64,000 nt of DNA from NCEH01 sp043195125 (GTDB lineage: Bacteria; Pseudomonadota; Alphaproteobacteria; Rhizobiales; Xanthobacteraceae). The stretch lies in the NCBI RefSeq assembly GCF_043195125.1, contig NZ_JBAFWR010000008.1; one strand, given 5' to 3'. A program made the position numbers and the translations under genes. The stretch's first letter is position 1; each line of letters starts with the position of its first letter. A model generated the notes under the pieces. That model did not search any database. It was not told the origin of the DNA and worked only from the letters and a program-made list of their open reading frames with translations. Below are positions 6,678-15,104 of the stretch, in pieces.

Positions 6678-7679
6678 ATGGCGCGGCCTCGCATTTTTGT
6701 AAGTTCTACTTATTATGATCTGAAGCATATTCGGTCATCTCTTGAGCTTTTCGTCGAATCTCTGGGTTATGAGCCAGTTTTATCAGAAAGGGGCGACGTT
6801 ACTTATCATCCGGATGTTGCATTGGATATTTCCTGCTATAGGGAGGCATCTTCAGCCGATATATTTGTTTTGATCATTGGAGGAAGATATGGATCTGAAA
6901 TCAGTACGCCTGACTCGCAACGAGCAGATGTCCGTATTGGATATTATGAAAGTGTTACAAAAAAAGAATATGAGAGTGCGTGTAATTCCGACGTCCCAAT
7001 TTTTATTCTGATTGAAAATTCAGTTTATACTGAATATCAGACATACTTAAAAAATAAAGAACACGAAAATATCTCATATGCCCACGTGGAGTCGATAAAT
7101 GTATTTAAATTAATAGAGACTATTGTCTCAAGACCTCGCAATAATCCAATATTTTCTTTTGAAAGATCGTCGCAGATCGAGACGTGGTTGCGGGAGCAAT
7201 GGGCTGGGCTATTTAGAGAAATGTTAAAAGCAAGGGCTCAGCAAAAGCAAATTGCGGCGCTGTCTGAACAGGTTTCTGATCTCAGATTAACAAATGAAAC
7301 TTTAAAAAACTATCTAGAAGCCCTGATAAAAAAGGTGGATCCGGAGGAGTCTGGCCAGCTTTTCGCGAAAGAGACTGCCAGGTTTGAAGAAAATAAGCAA
7401 AATATTTTGCTAAAATCGAATAATTGGTTTTCATTCTTGCGCACTACATTCGACATCAATGAGCTTGATGCGGAGTCAATAATACGAAACTCAAATACCA
7501 CAGATAATATAATTATCAATATTAAAAAATATTGCAAAAATAAAGAGGATCTAGATAAAAAAATATCTATCGTTGAAGACTTACTTCTTACCTCACTCGG
7601 TGCAAAGAGTGACTTTGATGATGCCCGGCGCGCTCTGGGGCTTCCGGCATTATTCGCAGACGTAGCCAAGCCAAAGTAG
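6678..7679 (+). CDS. DUF4062 domain protein, AT-rich, probably acquired
   Basis: A 333-residue cytoplasmic protein. Residues 4-120 form a DUF4062 domain: RPRIFVSSTYYDLKHIRSSL at the N-terminus, then ADIFVLIIGGRYGSE and the KKEYESACNSDVPIFILIE block. The domain is often fused to NTPase or effector modules and is common in defence-associated and STAND-type genes (family knowledge). Here it is followed by a predicted coiled coil at about 175-230 (QKQIAALSEQVSDLRLTNE) and a helical C-terminus with no recognised domain. Base composition and codon use (many AAA, ATA and AAT codons) differ sharply from every neighbour, which indicates recent transfer. It stands alone in its orientation group, with no obvious partner gene, so any defence role is speculative. 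Confidence 0.75.
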   Translation: MARPRIFVSSTYYDLKHIRSSLELFVESLGYEPVLSERGDVTYHPDVALDISCYREASSADIFVLIIGGRYGSEISTPDSQRADVRIGYYESVTKKEYESACNSDVPIFILIENSVYTEYQTYLKNKEHENISYAHVESINVFKLIETIVSRPRNNPIFSFERSSQIETWLREQWAGLFREMLKARAQQKQIAALSEQVSDLRLTNETLKNYLEALIKKVDPEESGQLFAKETARFEENKQNILLKSNNWFSFLRTTFDINELDAESIIRNSNTTDNIIINIKKYCKNKEDLDKKISIVEDLLLTSLGAKSDFDDARRALGLPALFADVAKPK

Positions 7680-7751
7680 CGGCCCATTCACGATTCGCGA
7701 ATCCGATGAATTGAAATGGTCTCTCTGGAGTCGATCCCCCATCCCCCGCCC

Positions 7752-7779
7752 TTGCATCCCCCGCCGTTCCGTCTATATT
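7752..7779 (+). promoter_or_regulatory. Candidate promoter of the rimP-nusA-infB operon
   Basis: TTGCAT at 7752-7757 and TATATT at 7774-7779 are separated by 16 bases. It is the best sigma70-like pair between the AT-rich insertion and rimP. It would give a leader of about 300 bases. Confidence 0.4.
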
Positions 7780-8024
7780 AGCGCTGTCCCCCAGTGGGGA
7801 TACCTCAGAGCCATCGTCGTCGAAGGTGATGAGAGTGGGCCCCCGCCGGGACCCGCTCGATTTTCGTTTACGCGATCGTCCGCGGGGCGCACAAGGCGCC
7901 GCACGGTTGCGGTTTCGAAACGCTTCGATCTCGTCCGCGTCGCCGCCGCCTTAAGGTTGGCCGGTGCGGGGTGAAGGCGGCGAAAAGGCCAAGGTTCGGC
8001 GCCCACGCGCCGCACGACAAGGAA

Positions 8025-8063
8025 GGCGCAGATGCGCCGGTAAAAATTCGGCGCATCCGCGCC
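8025..8063 (+). promoter_or_regulatory. Long hairpin in the rimP leader
   Basis: GGCGCAGATGCGCCG at 8025-8039 pairs with CGGCGCATCCGCGCC at 8049-8063: 14 of 15 positions pair, with one A/C mismatch, around an A-rich 9-base loop. It ends about 20 bases before the CCGGAGGG ribosome site. It may modulate expression of the nusA operon; no U-tract follows, so it is not a typical intrinsic terminator. Confidence 0.45.
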
Positions 8064-8092
8064 ACAGGAAAAGAAAGACGTCCCGGAGGGAC

Positions 8093-8878
8093 ATGACCGA
8101 TACGCAAGCGACCCACGGTGTGGACACCGCAGACCTGAACGAGCCCCGCCTCATCATCGAGACGGGTGTGGCCGCGCGCGTCGCCGGCATCGTCGGTCCC
8201 GTGCTCGCCGGCCTCGGCATGCGGCTGGTGCGCGTCAAGCACACGGCCCGCGACGGCGGCACGCTGCAGATCATGGCCGAGCGGCCCGACGGCTCCATGA
8301 CCATCGACGATTGCGAGCTGGTCTCCCGCGCCATCTCCCCCGTGCTTGATGTGGAAGACCCCATCGCCAGCGCCTATCGCCTGGAAATCTCCTCCCCCGG
8401 CATCGACCGGCCTTTGGTGCGCCTCACCGATTTCGACCGCTGGTCGGGCCATGAGGTGAAGGTGGAAATGGCCGTGCCGCTGGACGGCCGAAAGCGCTTC
8501 CGCGGCATCCTGCTCGGCACCGAGGGCGGCCTGGCCCTGGTGCGCCGCCCCGATGCGCCCGCCGGCGAAGATCCGGTCTCGCGCCTGCCGGTCGCCGATA
8601 TCGGCGATGCCCGCCTGATCCTCACGGAAGACCTCATCACCGAGGCGCTGCGCCGGGCGAAAGCCGCCGGCCGCGCGATGGAGGATGCGGACGAGGAATT
8701 GGCCGACGGCGCGCTCGACGATCTCGCCGCCGAAGCCGCCGAGGCTTCCGCCCCCGCCAAGGCGGCCAAACCCTTGCAGCCGCGCAAGCTCGCGAAGCCC
8801 AAGGCCGACAAGTCCCAATCGAAGCCGTCCGCCCGCAAGGCGAAGGGCGGCAATGCCAAAGCGAAGGAGACGCACTGA
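8093..8878 (+). CDS. rimP: Ribosome maturation factor RimP
   Basis: A 261-residue cytoplasmic factor for 30S subunit assembly. The N-terminal domain (about residues 20-95) has the family pattern with DDCELVSRAISPVLD and the block YRLEISSPGIDRPL; the Sm-like C-terminal domain follows (about 110-180). The start is placed at ATG 8093, with CCGGAGGG upstream; an in-frame ATG at 7964 would only add arginine-rich residues unlike RimP. An Ala/Lys-rich tail of about 70 residues (AKAAKPLQPRKLAKPKAD onward) is longer than in the E. coli protein but usual in rhizobia. Its stop overlaps the nusA ATG as ATGA. Confidence 0.92.
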   Translation: MTDTQATHGVDTADLNEPRLIIETGVAARVAGIVGPVLAGLGMRLVRVKHTARDGGTLQIMAERPDGSMTIDDCELVSRAISPVLDVEDPIASAYRLEISSPGIDRPLVRLTDFDRWSGHEVKVEMAVPLDGRKRFRGILLGTEGGLALVRRPDAPAGEDPVSRLPVADIGDARLILTEDLITEALRRAKAAGRAMEDADEELADGALDDLAAEAAEASAPAKAAKPLQPRKLAKPKADKSQSKPSARKAKGGNAKAKETH

Positions 8879-10491
8879 TGGTTGCCGTCAGCGCAAACCG
8901 GCTCGAGCTTCTGCAGATCGCCGAAGCGGTCGCCCGCGAGAAGACGATCGATCGCAGCATCGTCATCGCCGCCATGGAAGATGCCATCGCCAAGGCCGCG
9001 CGCTCGCGCTACGGCCAGGAGACGGACATCCACGCCGACATCAATCCCAAGACCGGCGAATTGCGGCTCGCCCGCCATCTGCTGGTGGTGGACGAGGTGG
9101 AGAATTTCGCCACCGAGATCACGCTGGATGGCGCGCGCCGGCACAATCCCGCCGCCCAGGTCGGCGACACCATCGCCGATACGCTGCCCCCGTTCGATTT
9201 CGGCCGCATCGCCGCGCAGAGCGCCAAGCAGGTGATCGTGCAGAAGGTGCGCGAGGCCGAGCGCGATCGCCAGTATGACGAATACAAGGACCGCATCGGC
9301 GAGGTCTCCAACGGCCTCGTGAAGCGGGTGGAATACGGCAATGTGGTGGTCGATCTCGGCCGCGGCGAAGCCATCCTGCGCCGCGACGAACTGCTGCCGC
9401 GCGAAGTGGTGAAGACCGGCGACCGCGTGCGCGCCTATATCTACGACGTGCGGCGTGAGCCGCGCGGGCCGCAGATATTCCTCTCGCGCACCCATCCGCA
9501 GTTCATGGCGAAGCTGTTCGCCCAGGAAGTGCCGGAAATCTACGACGGCATCGTCGAGATCAAGGCGGTCGCCCGCGACCCCGGCTCGCGCGCCAAGATC
9601 GCGGTGATCTCGCGCGACCAGTCGGTGGACCCGGTCGGCGCCTGCGTCGGCATGCGCGGCTCGCGCGTGCAGGCGGTGGTGAACGAGCTGCAGGGCGAGA
9701 AGATCGACATCATCCCCTGGAACCCGGATATCGCCACCTTCATCGTCAATGCGCTCGCCCCGGCCGAAGTGGTCAAGGTGGTGCTGGACGAGGAGCGCGA
9801 GCGCATCGAAGTGGTGGTGCCCGACGCCCAGCTCTCGCTCGCCATCGGCCGGCGCGGACAGAATGTGCGCCTCGCTTCCCAGCTGACCGGCTGGGACATC
9901 GACATCATGACCGAGGCGGAAGAGAGCGAGCGGCGCCAGAAGGAATTCGCCGAGCGCACCACCATGTTCGCCGAGGCCCTGGACCTCGACGAGATGATGG
10001 GTCAATTGCTCGCGTCTGAAGGCTTCGCGAGCGTCGAGGAAATCGCCTATGTGCCGATTTCCGAACTCGCCTCCATCGAGGGCTTCGACGAGGAGACCGC
10101 CGGCGAATTGCAGGCGCGCGCTCTGAAGCATCTCGCGGACGTGGAAGAGGCGCTCGACAATGAGCGCAAGGAACTGGGCGTGGAAGACGCCCTCGCGACC
10201 GTGCCCGGCGTCACCTCCAAGATGCTGGTGGCGTTCGGCAAGCACGACATCAAGACCGTGGAAGACCTGGCCGGCTGCGCCACCGACGATCTGACCGGCT
10301 GGTCCGAGCGCAAGGACGGCGAGACCACCCGCTTCCCCGGCGCGCTCGACGGCTTCGAAGTGAGCCGCGAGGACGCGGAACACATCATCATGCAGGCCCG
10401 TGTCGTGGCCGGCTGGATTTCGCAGGACGATCTCGACACCCCCGCCGATGGCGCGGATGACGAGGACCCGTCCGACGAAGCCCAGACCTGA
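8878..10491 (+). CDS. nusA: Transcription termination/antitermination factor NusA
   Basis: A 537-residue RNA polymerase-binding protein. Domains in order: an N-terminal polymerase-binding domain (1-125), an S1 domain (about 135-200, GLVKRVEYGNVVVDLGRGEA), KH1 and KH2 (about 230-345, including VGACVGMRGSRVQAVVNEL and AIGRRGQNVRLASQLTGW), then two acidic C-terminal helix-hairpin-helix repeats (LLASEGFASVEEIAYV and VPGVTSKMLVAFGKHDIKTV). The tail is acidic. Length and order are normal for alphaproteobacteria. The ATGA overlap with rimP shows translational coupling. Confidence 0.97.
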   Translation: MVAVSANRLELLQIAEAVAREKTIDRSIVIAAMEDAIAKAARSRYGQETDIHADINPKTGELRLARHLLVVDEVENFATEITLDGARRHNPAAQVGDTIADTLPPFDFGRIAAQSAKQVIVQKVREAERDRQYDEYKDRIGEVSNGLVKRVEYGNVVVDLGRGEAILRRDELLPREVVKTGDRVRAYIYDVRREPRGPQIFLSRTHPQFMAKLFAQEVPEIYDGIVEIKAVARDPGSRAKIAVISRDQSVDPVGACVGMRGSRVQAVVNELQGEKIDIIPWNPDIATFIVNALAPAEVVKVVLDEERERIEVVVPDAQLSLAIGRRGQNVRLASQLTGWDIDIMTEAEESERRQKEFAERTTMFAEALDLDEMMGQLLASEGFASVEEIAYVPISELASIEGFDEETAGELQARALKHLADVEEALDNERKELGVEDALATVPGVTSKMLVAFGKHDIKTVEDLAGCATDDLTGWSERKDGETTRFPGALDGFEVSREDAEHIIMQARVVAGWISQDDLDTPADGADDEDPSDEAQT

Positions 10492-10512
10492 GAGAAGTGG
10501 AGATGACCCGGC

Positions 10513-11232
10513 GTGCTGGCAGCGAGTTTGATCGAGGAAGAGACCGATGGGGGGCCGCGCGGGCTTGTGTCCGCGCGTGCGCCGCTGGCGCGTCTGTGCC
10601 TCGCGACGCGCGCCGTCACGCCGGTTTCGCAGATGATCCGCTTCGTGGTGGGGCCGGACGGCACCATCGTCCCGGACCTCGCCGCTAAGCTTCCCGGCCG
10701 GGGCGCCTGGGTCACCGCGACCCGCGCCGCCCTCGCCGAAGCCTTGAAGCGCAAGGCGTTCGGCCGCGCGTTCAAGGGCAAGGGCACGATTGCCCCGGAT
10801 TTGTCCGACCTCATCGAATCCCTGATGCTGACCGAAGTCCGCAGCGCCCTGTCCATGGCGAACAAAGCGGGCCGCGTCATCACCGGCACCACCAAGGTGG
10901 ATGCCGCCCTCCATGCGGACCCTGTGCGCGTGCTGCTGCATGCTGCCGACGGCCGTCCGGACGGGAAACGCAAACTCGACGGCATCGCCCGTCAGAGAGA
11001 AGCCGCCGGCATGAGCCCGGTGGACATCGTCGACTGTTTATCGGGCCTCGAATTGGACTTGGCGCTCGGGCGGTCAAATGTGGTACACGCTGCGCTGCTC
11101 GCGCATCCGACGACCGCGGGATTTCTCGCGCGCTGCCGAAAGCTCGAGCGCTGGCGGATGGGAACATCCGCCCGCGCACCGGACGGGCATGGCCTGACGC
11201 TCGACCGGATGCCAGGAACGGATACGGAATGA
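10513..11232 (+). CDS. YlxR-family RNA-binding protein with L7Ae-like C-terminal half
   Basis: A 239-residue protein. The N-terminal part (about 20-95) matches the YlxR/DUF448 family: ARLCLATRAVTPVSQMIRFV, then LPGRGAWVTATRAALAEALK and FGRAF. The second half (about 100-190) resembles the L7Ae/YlxQ-like fold (SDLIESLMLTEVRSALSMAN, AGRVITGTTKV, VRVLLHAADG). This fusion between nusA and infB is typical of alphaproteobacteria, whereas Gram-positive bacteria encode the two parts separately. YlxR-type proteins bind RNA and have been linked to RNase P or to transcription control in other bacteria; the role here is inferred. The start is GTG 10513, and the stop overlaps infB as ATGA. Confidence 0.82.
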   Translation: MLAASLIEEETDGGPRGLVSARAPLARLCLATRAVTPVSQMIRFVVGPDGTIVPDLAAKLPGRGAWVTATRAALAEALKRKAFGRAFKGKGTIAPDLSDLIESLMLTEVRSALSMANKAGRVITGTTKVDAALHADPVRVLLHAADGRPDGKRKLDGIARQREAAGMSPVDIVDCLSGLELDLALGRSNVVHAALLAHPTTAGFLARCRKLERWRMGTSARAPDGHGLTLDRMPGTDTE

Positions 11233-14200
11233 ACGACACTAAGACACCCGGCGACAAGACGCTCCACCCTGCCACCGGCAAGACGCTGACACTCAAGCGA
11301 CCCGTGGAGCAGGGCACCGTGCGCCAGAGCTTCAGCCATGGCCGCTCCAAGGCGGTCGTGGTGGAAAAGGTGAAGCGCCGCGTCTTCGGCCCAGGTGACG
11401 CAGCGCCGGCGGGTGCAACTCCGGCTGCGCCGGCGGCCCCTGCGCCGCGCCCGGCCGCGCCTGCTGCGCCCGCCGCCTCTGCCGGAACCGCTCCGGCGGC
11501 GCCGCGCCCGGCTGCGCCTCCTGCGCCGGCCCCGGTTCGCGCCGAAGCGCCCGCCGCCGCGGTGGAAGCCAAGGCGCCCGAGCCGACCCCGGTTGCGCCC
11601 GCCGCTCCGGCGGCCAAGGCCCCGGCTGCGAAGGCACCTGCCGCTCCGGCCGAACCCGAGGCTGCGGCTCCCGCTCCGGTCGCGGCGCCCGCGGTCGAGG
11701 CCAAGGCGCCGGTTGAACCCGCTCCTGCCTCTAAGGCAACCCCGGAACCCGTCTCGCAAGCAAAGCCGATGGACGCAAAACCCGCCGAGGCAAAAGCCCC
11801 CGAATCGCGTCCCGCCGAGACGCGCCCCGCCGCTCCGGCCCGGACCGGCGAAGGCCGCACCGGTGCGTCCGGCTCCTCCTCGCGCCCTGCCGGCGCGTCC
11901 GGCGCCGGTGCCAACCGCGCGTCCGGCGCACCCCAGCGCGGCGGCCAGTCGGCCTCCGGCCAGGCCCAGCGCACCGGCCAGGGCGCGCCCCAGCGTGGCG
12001 GTGCCGCGCCGAGCGGCGAGCGCCGTCCCGGTACCGGTGGCGCTCCGGCCGGGCGTCCCGGTTCCAACCGCCCCGGCGGATCGGGCGTGGTGCTGCGCAC
12101 CCTGACCGATGAAGAACGCAACATGCGCGCCAGCGCCCTCGCCGACGCCCGCGTCCGCGAAGTGGAAGAGCGGCGCATGGCGGAAGAGCGCCGCATCGCC
12201 GAGGAAGAGGCGCGTCGCCGCGCCGAGCGCGAGCGCATCGAACGTGCCGAGCGCGACGCCGCCGAAGCCCGCAAGCGCGAGGAAGAAAGCCGCCGCGCCA
12301 ACGAGGACGAGAGCAAGCGCCGCGCCGAGCAGGAGGCGCGCAAGCGCTTCGGCGGCGAGGACCAGAGCGGCGCCGCCGCGCGTTCCGGCACCGCCACCCC
12401 GGCATCCACCACCACCGCCCGTCCCCTCACCGCGCGTCCCGCCGGCACCACCGCCACGGAGACGAGCGAGGAGGACGAGCGCAAGGGTGCAGCGGTCCGC
12501 CGCGGTCCCGCCGCGCCGCGTCCCGCCCCCCCGGCCAAGCTGCCCAAGGGCCCCGGCGCCGAGAAGAGCCGCGGCCGCCTGACCCTCGTGACCGCCTTGT
12601 CGGGCGACGAGGAACGCCAGCGCTCGCTCGCTTCGTTCCGCCGCCGCACCCAGCGCATGACCGGCCACCGGGTGCAGGAGACCAAGGAAAAGATCAGCCG
12701 CGAGGTGATCCTGCCCGAGACCATCACCATCCAGGAACTCGCCAACCGCATGTCCGAGCGAGCGGTGGACGTGATCCGCATGCTGATGAAGCAGGGCCAG
12801 ATGGTGAAGATCACGGACGTGGTCGACGCCGACACCGCCCAGCTGATCGCCGAGGATCTCGGCCACACGGTGCGCCGCGTGTCGGAATCGGATGTGGAAG
12901 AAGGCCTGTTCGACACCGTCGACGCGCCGGAAAACCTGCAGCCGCGCCCGGCCGTCGTGACCATCATGGGCCATGTCGACCACGGCAAGACCTCGCTGCT
13001 GGACGCGATCCGCAAGACCGCCGTGGTCTCCGGCGAGGCCGGCGGCATCACCCAGCATATCGGCGCCTATCAGGTGACTTCGCCCTCGGGCAGCAAGATC
13101 ACCTTCATCGACACCCCCGGCCACGCCGCCTTCACCGCCATGCGCGCCCGCGGCGCCAAGGTGACGGACATCGTGGTGCTGGTGGTGGCGGCCGACGACG
13201 GCGTGATGCCCCAGACGGCGGAAGCGATCGCCCACGCCAAGGCGGCGGGCGTGCCGATCATCGTCGCCATCAACAAGATCGATAAGCCCGACGCCAAGCC
13301 CGAGCGGGTCCGCAGCGAGCTGCTCCAGCACGAGATCCAGGTGGAAAGCCTGGGCGGTGAGACCTTGGAAGTGGAAGTTTCCGCCACCAAGAAGCTCAAT
13401 CTCGACAAGCTGCTGGAGCTGATCGCCCTGCAGAGCGAACTGCTCGATTTGACCGCCGATCCCACCCGCCCCGCGGAAGGAACGGTGGTCGAGGCCAAGC
13501 TGGATCGCGGTCGCGGCCCGGTGGCCACCGTGCTGGTTCAGCGCGGCACGCTGCATATCGGCGAGATCGTGGTGGCGGGTGCCGAATGGGGCCGCGTGCG
13601 CGCCCTCATCAACGACACTGGCGCGAACGTGGACGAAGCCGGCCCCTCGGTGCCGGTGGAAGTGCTCGGCTTCAACGGCACCCCGGAGGCGGGCGACCGC
13701 CTCGCGGTGGTGGAAAACGAAGCCCGCGCCCGCGAGATCACCGATTACCGCCAGCGCCAGAAGCGCGAGAAGGCGGCGGCTCGCTCCGCAACCATGCGCG
13801 GCTCGCTCGAACAGATGATGAGCCAGGTCAAGTCGACCGGCCGGAAGGAATTCCCGCTCATCATCAAGGGCGACGTGTCGGGCTCGGTGGAAGCCATCAT
13901 CGGCGCGCTGGAAAAGGTCGGCAACGACGAGGTTCAGGCCCGCGTGATCCACGCCGGTGCCGGCGGCATCAACGAGAGCGACGTGACGCTGGCGGAAACC
14001 TCCGGCGCCGCGATCATCGCCTTCAACGTGCGCGCCAACAAGGAAGCCCGCGATGCCGCCGCACAGGCCGGCATCGAGATCCGCTACTACAACATCATCT
14101 ACGACCTGGTGGACGACGTGAAGAAGGCCATGAGCGGCCTGCTCGCCCCCATCAATCGCGAGACGATGCTGGGCAATGCCCTCATCCTGGAGATCTTCGC

Positions 14201-14456
14201 GGTCTCCAAGGTGGGCAAGGTCGCGGGTTGCCGGGTCACCGACGGCACGGTGGAGCGCGGCCAGCATGTGCGCCTGATCCGCGACAATGTCGTGATCCAC
14301 GAAGGCAAGCTCGCCACGCTGAACCGGTTCAAGGACAGCGTGAACAGCGTGGTCGCGGGCCAGGAATGCGGCATGTCGTTCGAGAACTACCAGGACATGC
14401 GCGCCGGCGACGTCATCGAATGCTACCGCGTCGAGGTCATCCAGCGTTCGCTGTGA
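11229..14456 (+). CDS. infB: Translation initiation factor IF-2
   Basis: A 1,075-residue GTPase that brings initiator tRNA to the 30S subunit. It has a long Ala/Pro-rich N-terminal region (about 50-290), a charged Glu/Arg helical segment (about 295-375), and the IF-2N domain (VILPETITIQELANRMSE). The G domain carries GHVDHGKTS near residue 581, DTPGHAAF and NKIDKPDA. Domains II-IV follow, ending in MSFENYQDMRAGDVIECY. The repetitive N-terminus explains the long open frames on the opposite strand here; they are not genes. The length is at the upper end for rhizobial IF-2 because of the Ala/Pro region. Confidence 0.97.
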   Translation: MNDTKTPGDKTLHPATGKTLTLKRPVEQGTVRQSFSHGRSKAVVVEKVKRRVFGPGDAAPAGATPAAPAAPAPRPAAPAAPAASAGTAPAAPRPAAPPAPAPVRAEAPAAAVEAKAPEPTPVAPAAPAAKAPAAKAPAAPAEPEAAAPAPVAAPAVEAKAPVEPAPASKATPEPVSQAKPMDAKPAEAKAPESRPAETRPAAPARTGEGRTGASGSSSRPAGASGAGANRASGAPQRGGQSASGQAQRTGQGAPQRGGAAPSGERRPGTGGAPAGRPGSNRPGGSGVVLRTLTDEERNMRASALADARVREVEERRMAEERRIAEEEARRRAERERIERAERDAAEARKREEESRRANEDESKRRAEQEARKRFGGEDQSGAAARSGTATPASTTTARPLTARPAGTTATETSEEDERKGAAVRRGPAAPRPAPPAKLPKGPGAEKSRGRLTLVTALSGDEERQRSLASFRRRTQRMTGHRVQETKEKISREVILPETITIQELANRMSERAVDVIRMLMKQGQMVKITDVVDADTAQLIAEDLGHTVRRVSESDVEEGLFDTVDAPENLQPRPAVVTIMGHVDHGKTSLLDAIRKTAVVSGEAGGITQHIGAYQVTSPSGSKITFIDTPGHAAFTAMRARGAKVTDIVVLVVAADDGVMPQTAEAIAHAKAAGVPIIVAINKIDKPDAKPERVRSELLQHEIQVESLGGETLEVEVSATKKLNLDKLLELIALQSELLDLTADPTRPAEGTVVEAKLDRGRGPVATVLVQRGTLHIGEIVVAGAEWGRVRALINDTGANVDEAGPSVPVEVLGFNGTPEAGDRLAVVENEARAREITDYRQRQKREKAAARSATMRGSLEQMMSQVKSTGRKEFPLIIKGDVSGSVEAIIGALEKVGNDEVQARVIHAGAGGINESDVTLAETSGAAIIAFNVRANKEARDAAAQAGIEIRYYNIIYDLVDDVKKAMSGLLAPINRETMLGNALILEIFAVSKVGKVAGCRVTDGTVERGQHVRLIRDNVVIHEGKLATLNRFKDSVNSVVAGQECGMSFENYQDMRAGDVIECYRVEVIQRSL

Positions 14457-14660
14457 TGATCGCCTGACACGGCCCGCGCTTTCGGCCTCCTTCCCCGTCC
14501 GGGGCGGGAGGCCGTGCGCGTCCCCGCCGGCCGGCGCCACGCGTTCGCCGGGTTTTCGGGGTTGATTGCCATCGAGGCCGGACGGTCCAAGCCCGCCGGC
14601 CTCATGTTTTCAATGGCGCTCAAGATCCGCGCAAAGCGGCGCGCCGAGAAGGTTTCGACA

Positions 14661-15104
14661 ATGAAGACTCAAACTCGTTCTGGACCGGGCTCGGGCCCGA
14701 GCCAGCGCATGCTGCGCGTCGGCGAACTGGTGCGCCACGCCTTGGCCGACGTGCTCGCGCGCGGCGATGCGGTGGTGGACCCGGTGCTCTCCGGCCGCAT
14801 CATCACGGTGCCGGAAGTGCGCATGTCGCCGGACCTGAAGATCGCCACCTGCTATGTCATGCCGCTCGGCGGACAAGACATCCAGCCGGTGCTGAAGGCG
14901 CTGGCGGCGCACCAGAAGGTGCTGCGCACCGAGGTCGGCCGGCGGGTGGAGCTGAAATCGGTCCCCTCCCTGCGCTTCATGAAGGACACCTCGTTCGAGG
15001 AAGGCGCGCGCATCGACGCGCTGCTGCGCAAGCCGGAAGTGCTGCGCGATCTGGAACACGAGCCCTTCACCCTCGACGACAAGACCAAGACGGAAAACGA
15101 ATGA
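14661..15104 (+). CDS. rbfA: 30S ribosome-binding factor RbfA
   Basis: A 147-residue cold-shock and 30S maturation factor with a KH-type fold. Family blocks include MLRVGELVRHALADVLARGD, ITVPEVRMSPDLKIATCYVMPLG and VPSLRFMKDTSFEEGARIDALL. The start at ATG 14661 is chosen because GAGAAGG lies upstream and the protein then begins close to the conserved domain; upstream in-frame starts would add 49 unrelated residues. The stop codon overlaps the truB start as ATGA. Confidence 0.94.
   Translation: MKTQTRSGPGSGPSQRMLRVGELVRHALADVLARGDAVVDPVLSGRIITVPEVRMSPDLKIATCYVMPLGGQDIQPVLKALAAHQKVLRTEVGRRVELKSVPSLRFMKDTSFEEGARIDALLRKPEVLRDLEHEPFTLDDKTKTENE

Larger units (their letters stand above)
7680..8092. 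other. 413-base leader region of the rimP-nusA-infB operon
   Basis: No credible gene is seen. The first part is still AT-rich and belongs to the insertion. From about 7735 it contains runs of C, a candidate promoter and then a long GC-rich leader ending in a strong hairpin before the rimP ribosome site. I looked for a tRNA resembling metY of E. coli and found no acceptable cloverleaf. Confidence 0.5.

Noticed and set aside
7880..7960. tRNA-like segment with a TTCGAAA loop upstream of rimP, recalling metY before nusA in E. coli
   Set aside because: The stem bases around the loop do not pair and no acceptor or anticodon arm can be drawn.
10992..14540. Very long open frames on the minus strand opposite infB (and similar ones opposite pnp, tssH and the clpV region)
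   Set aside because: They are shadows of GC-rich genes on the other strand: low-complexity His/Gly/Ala/Arg composition, no family match and no ribosome site.
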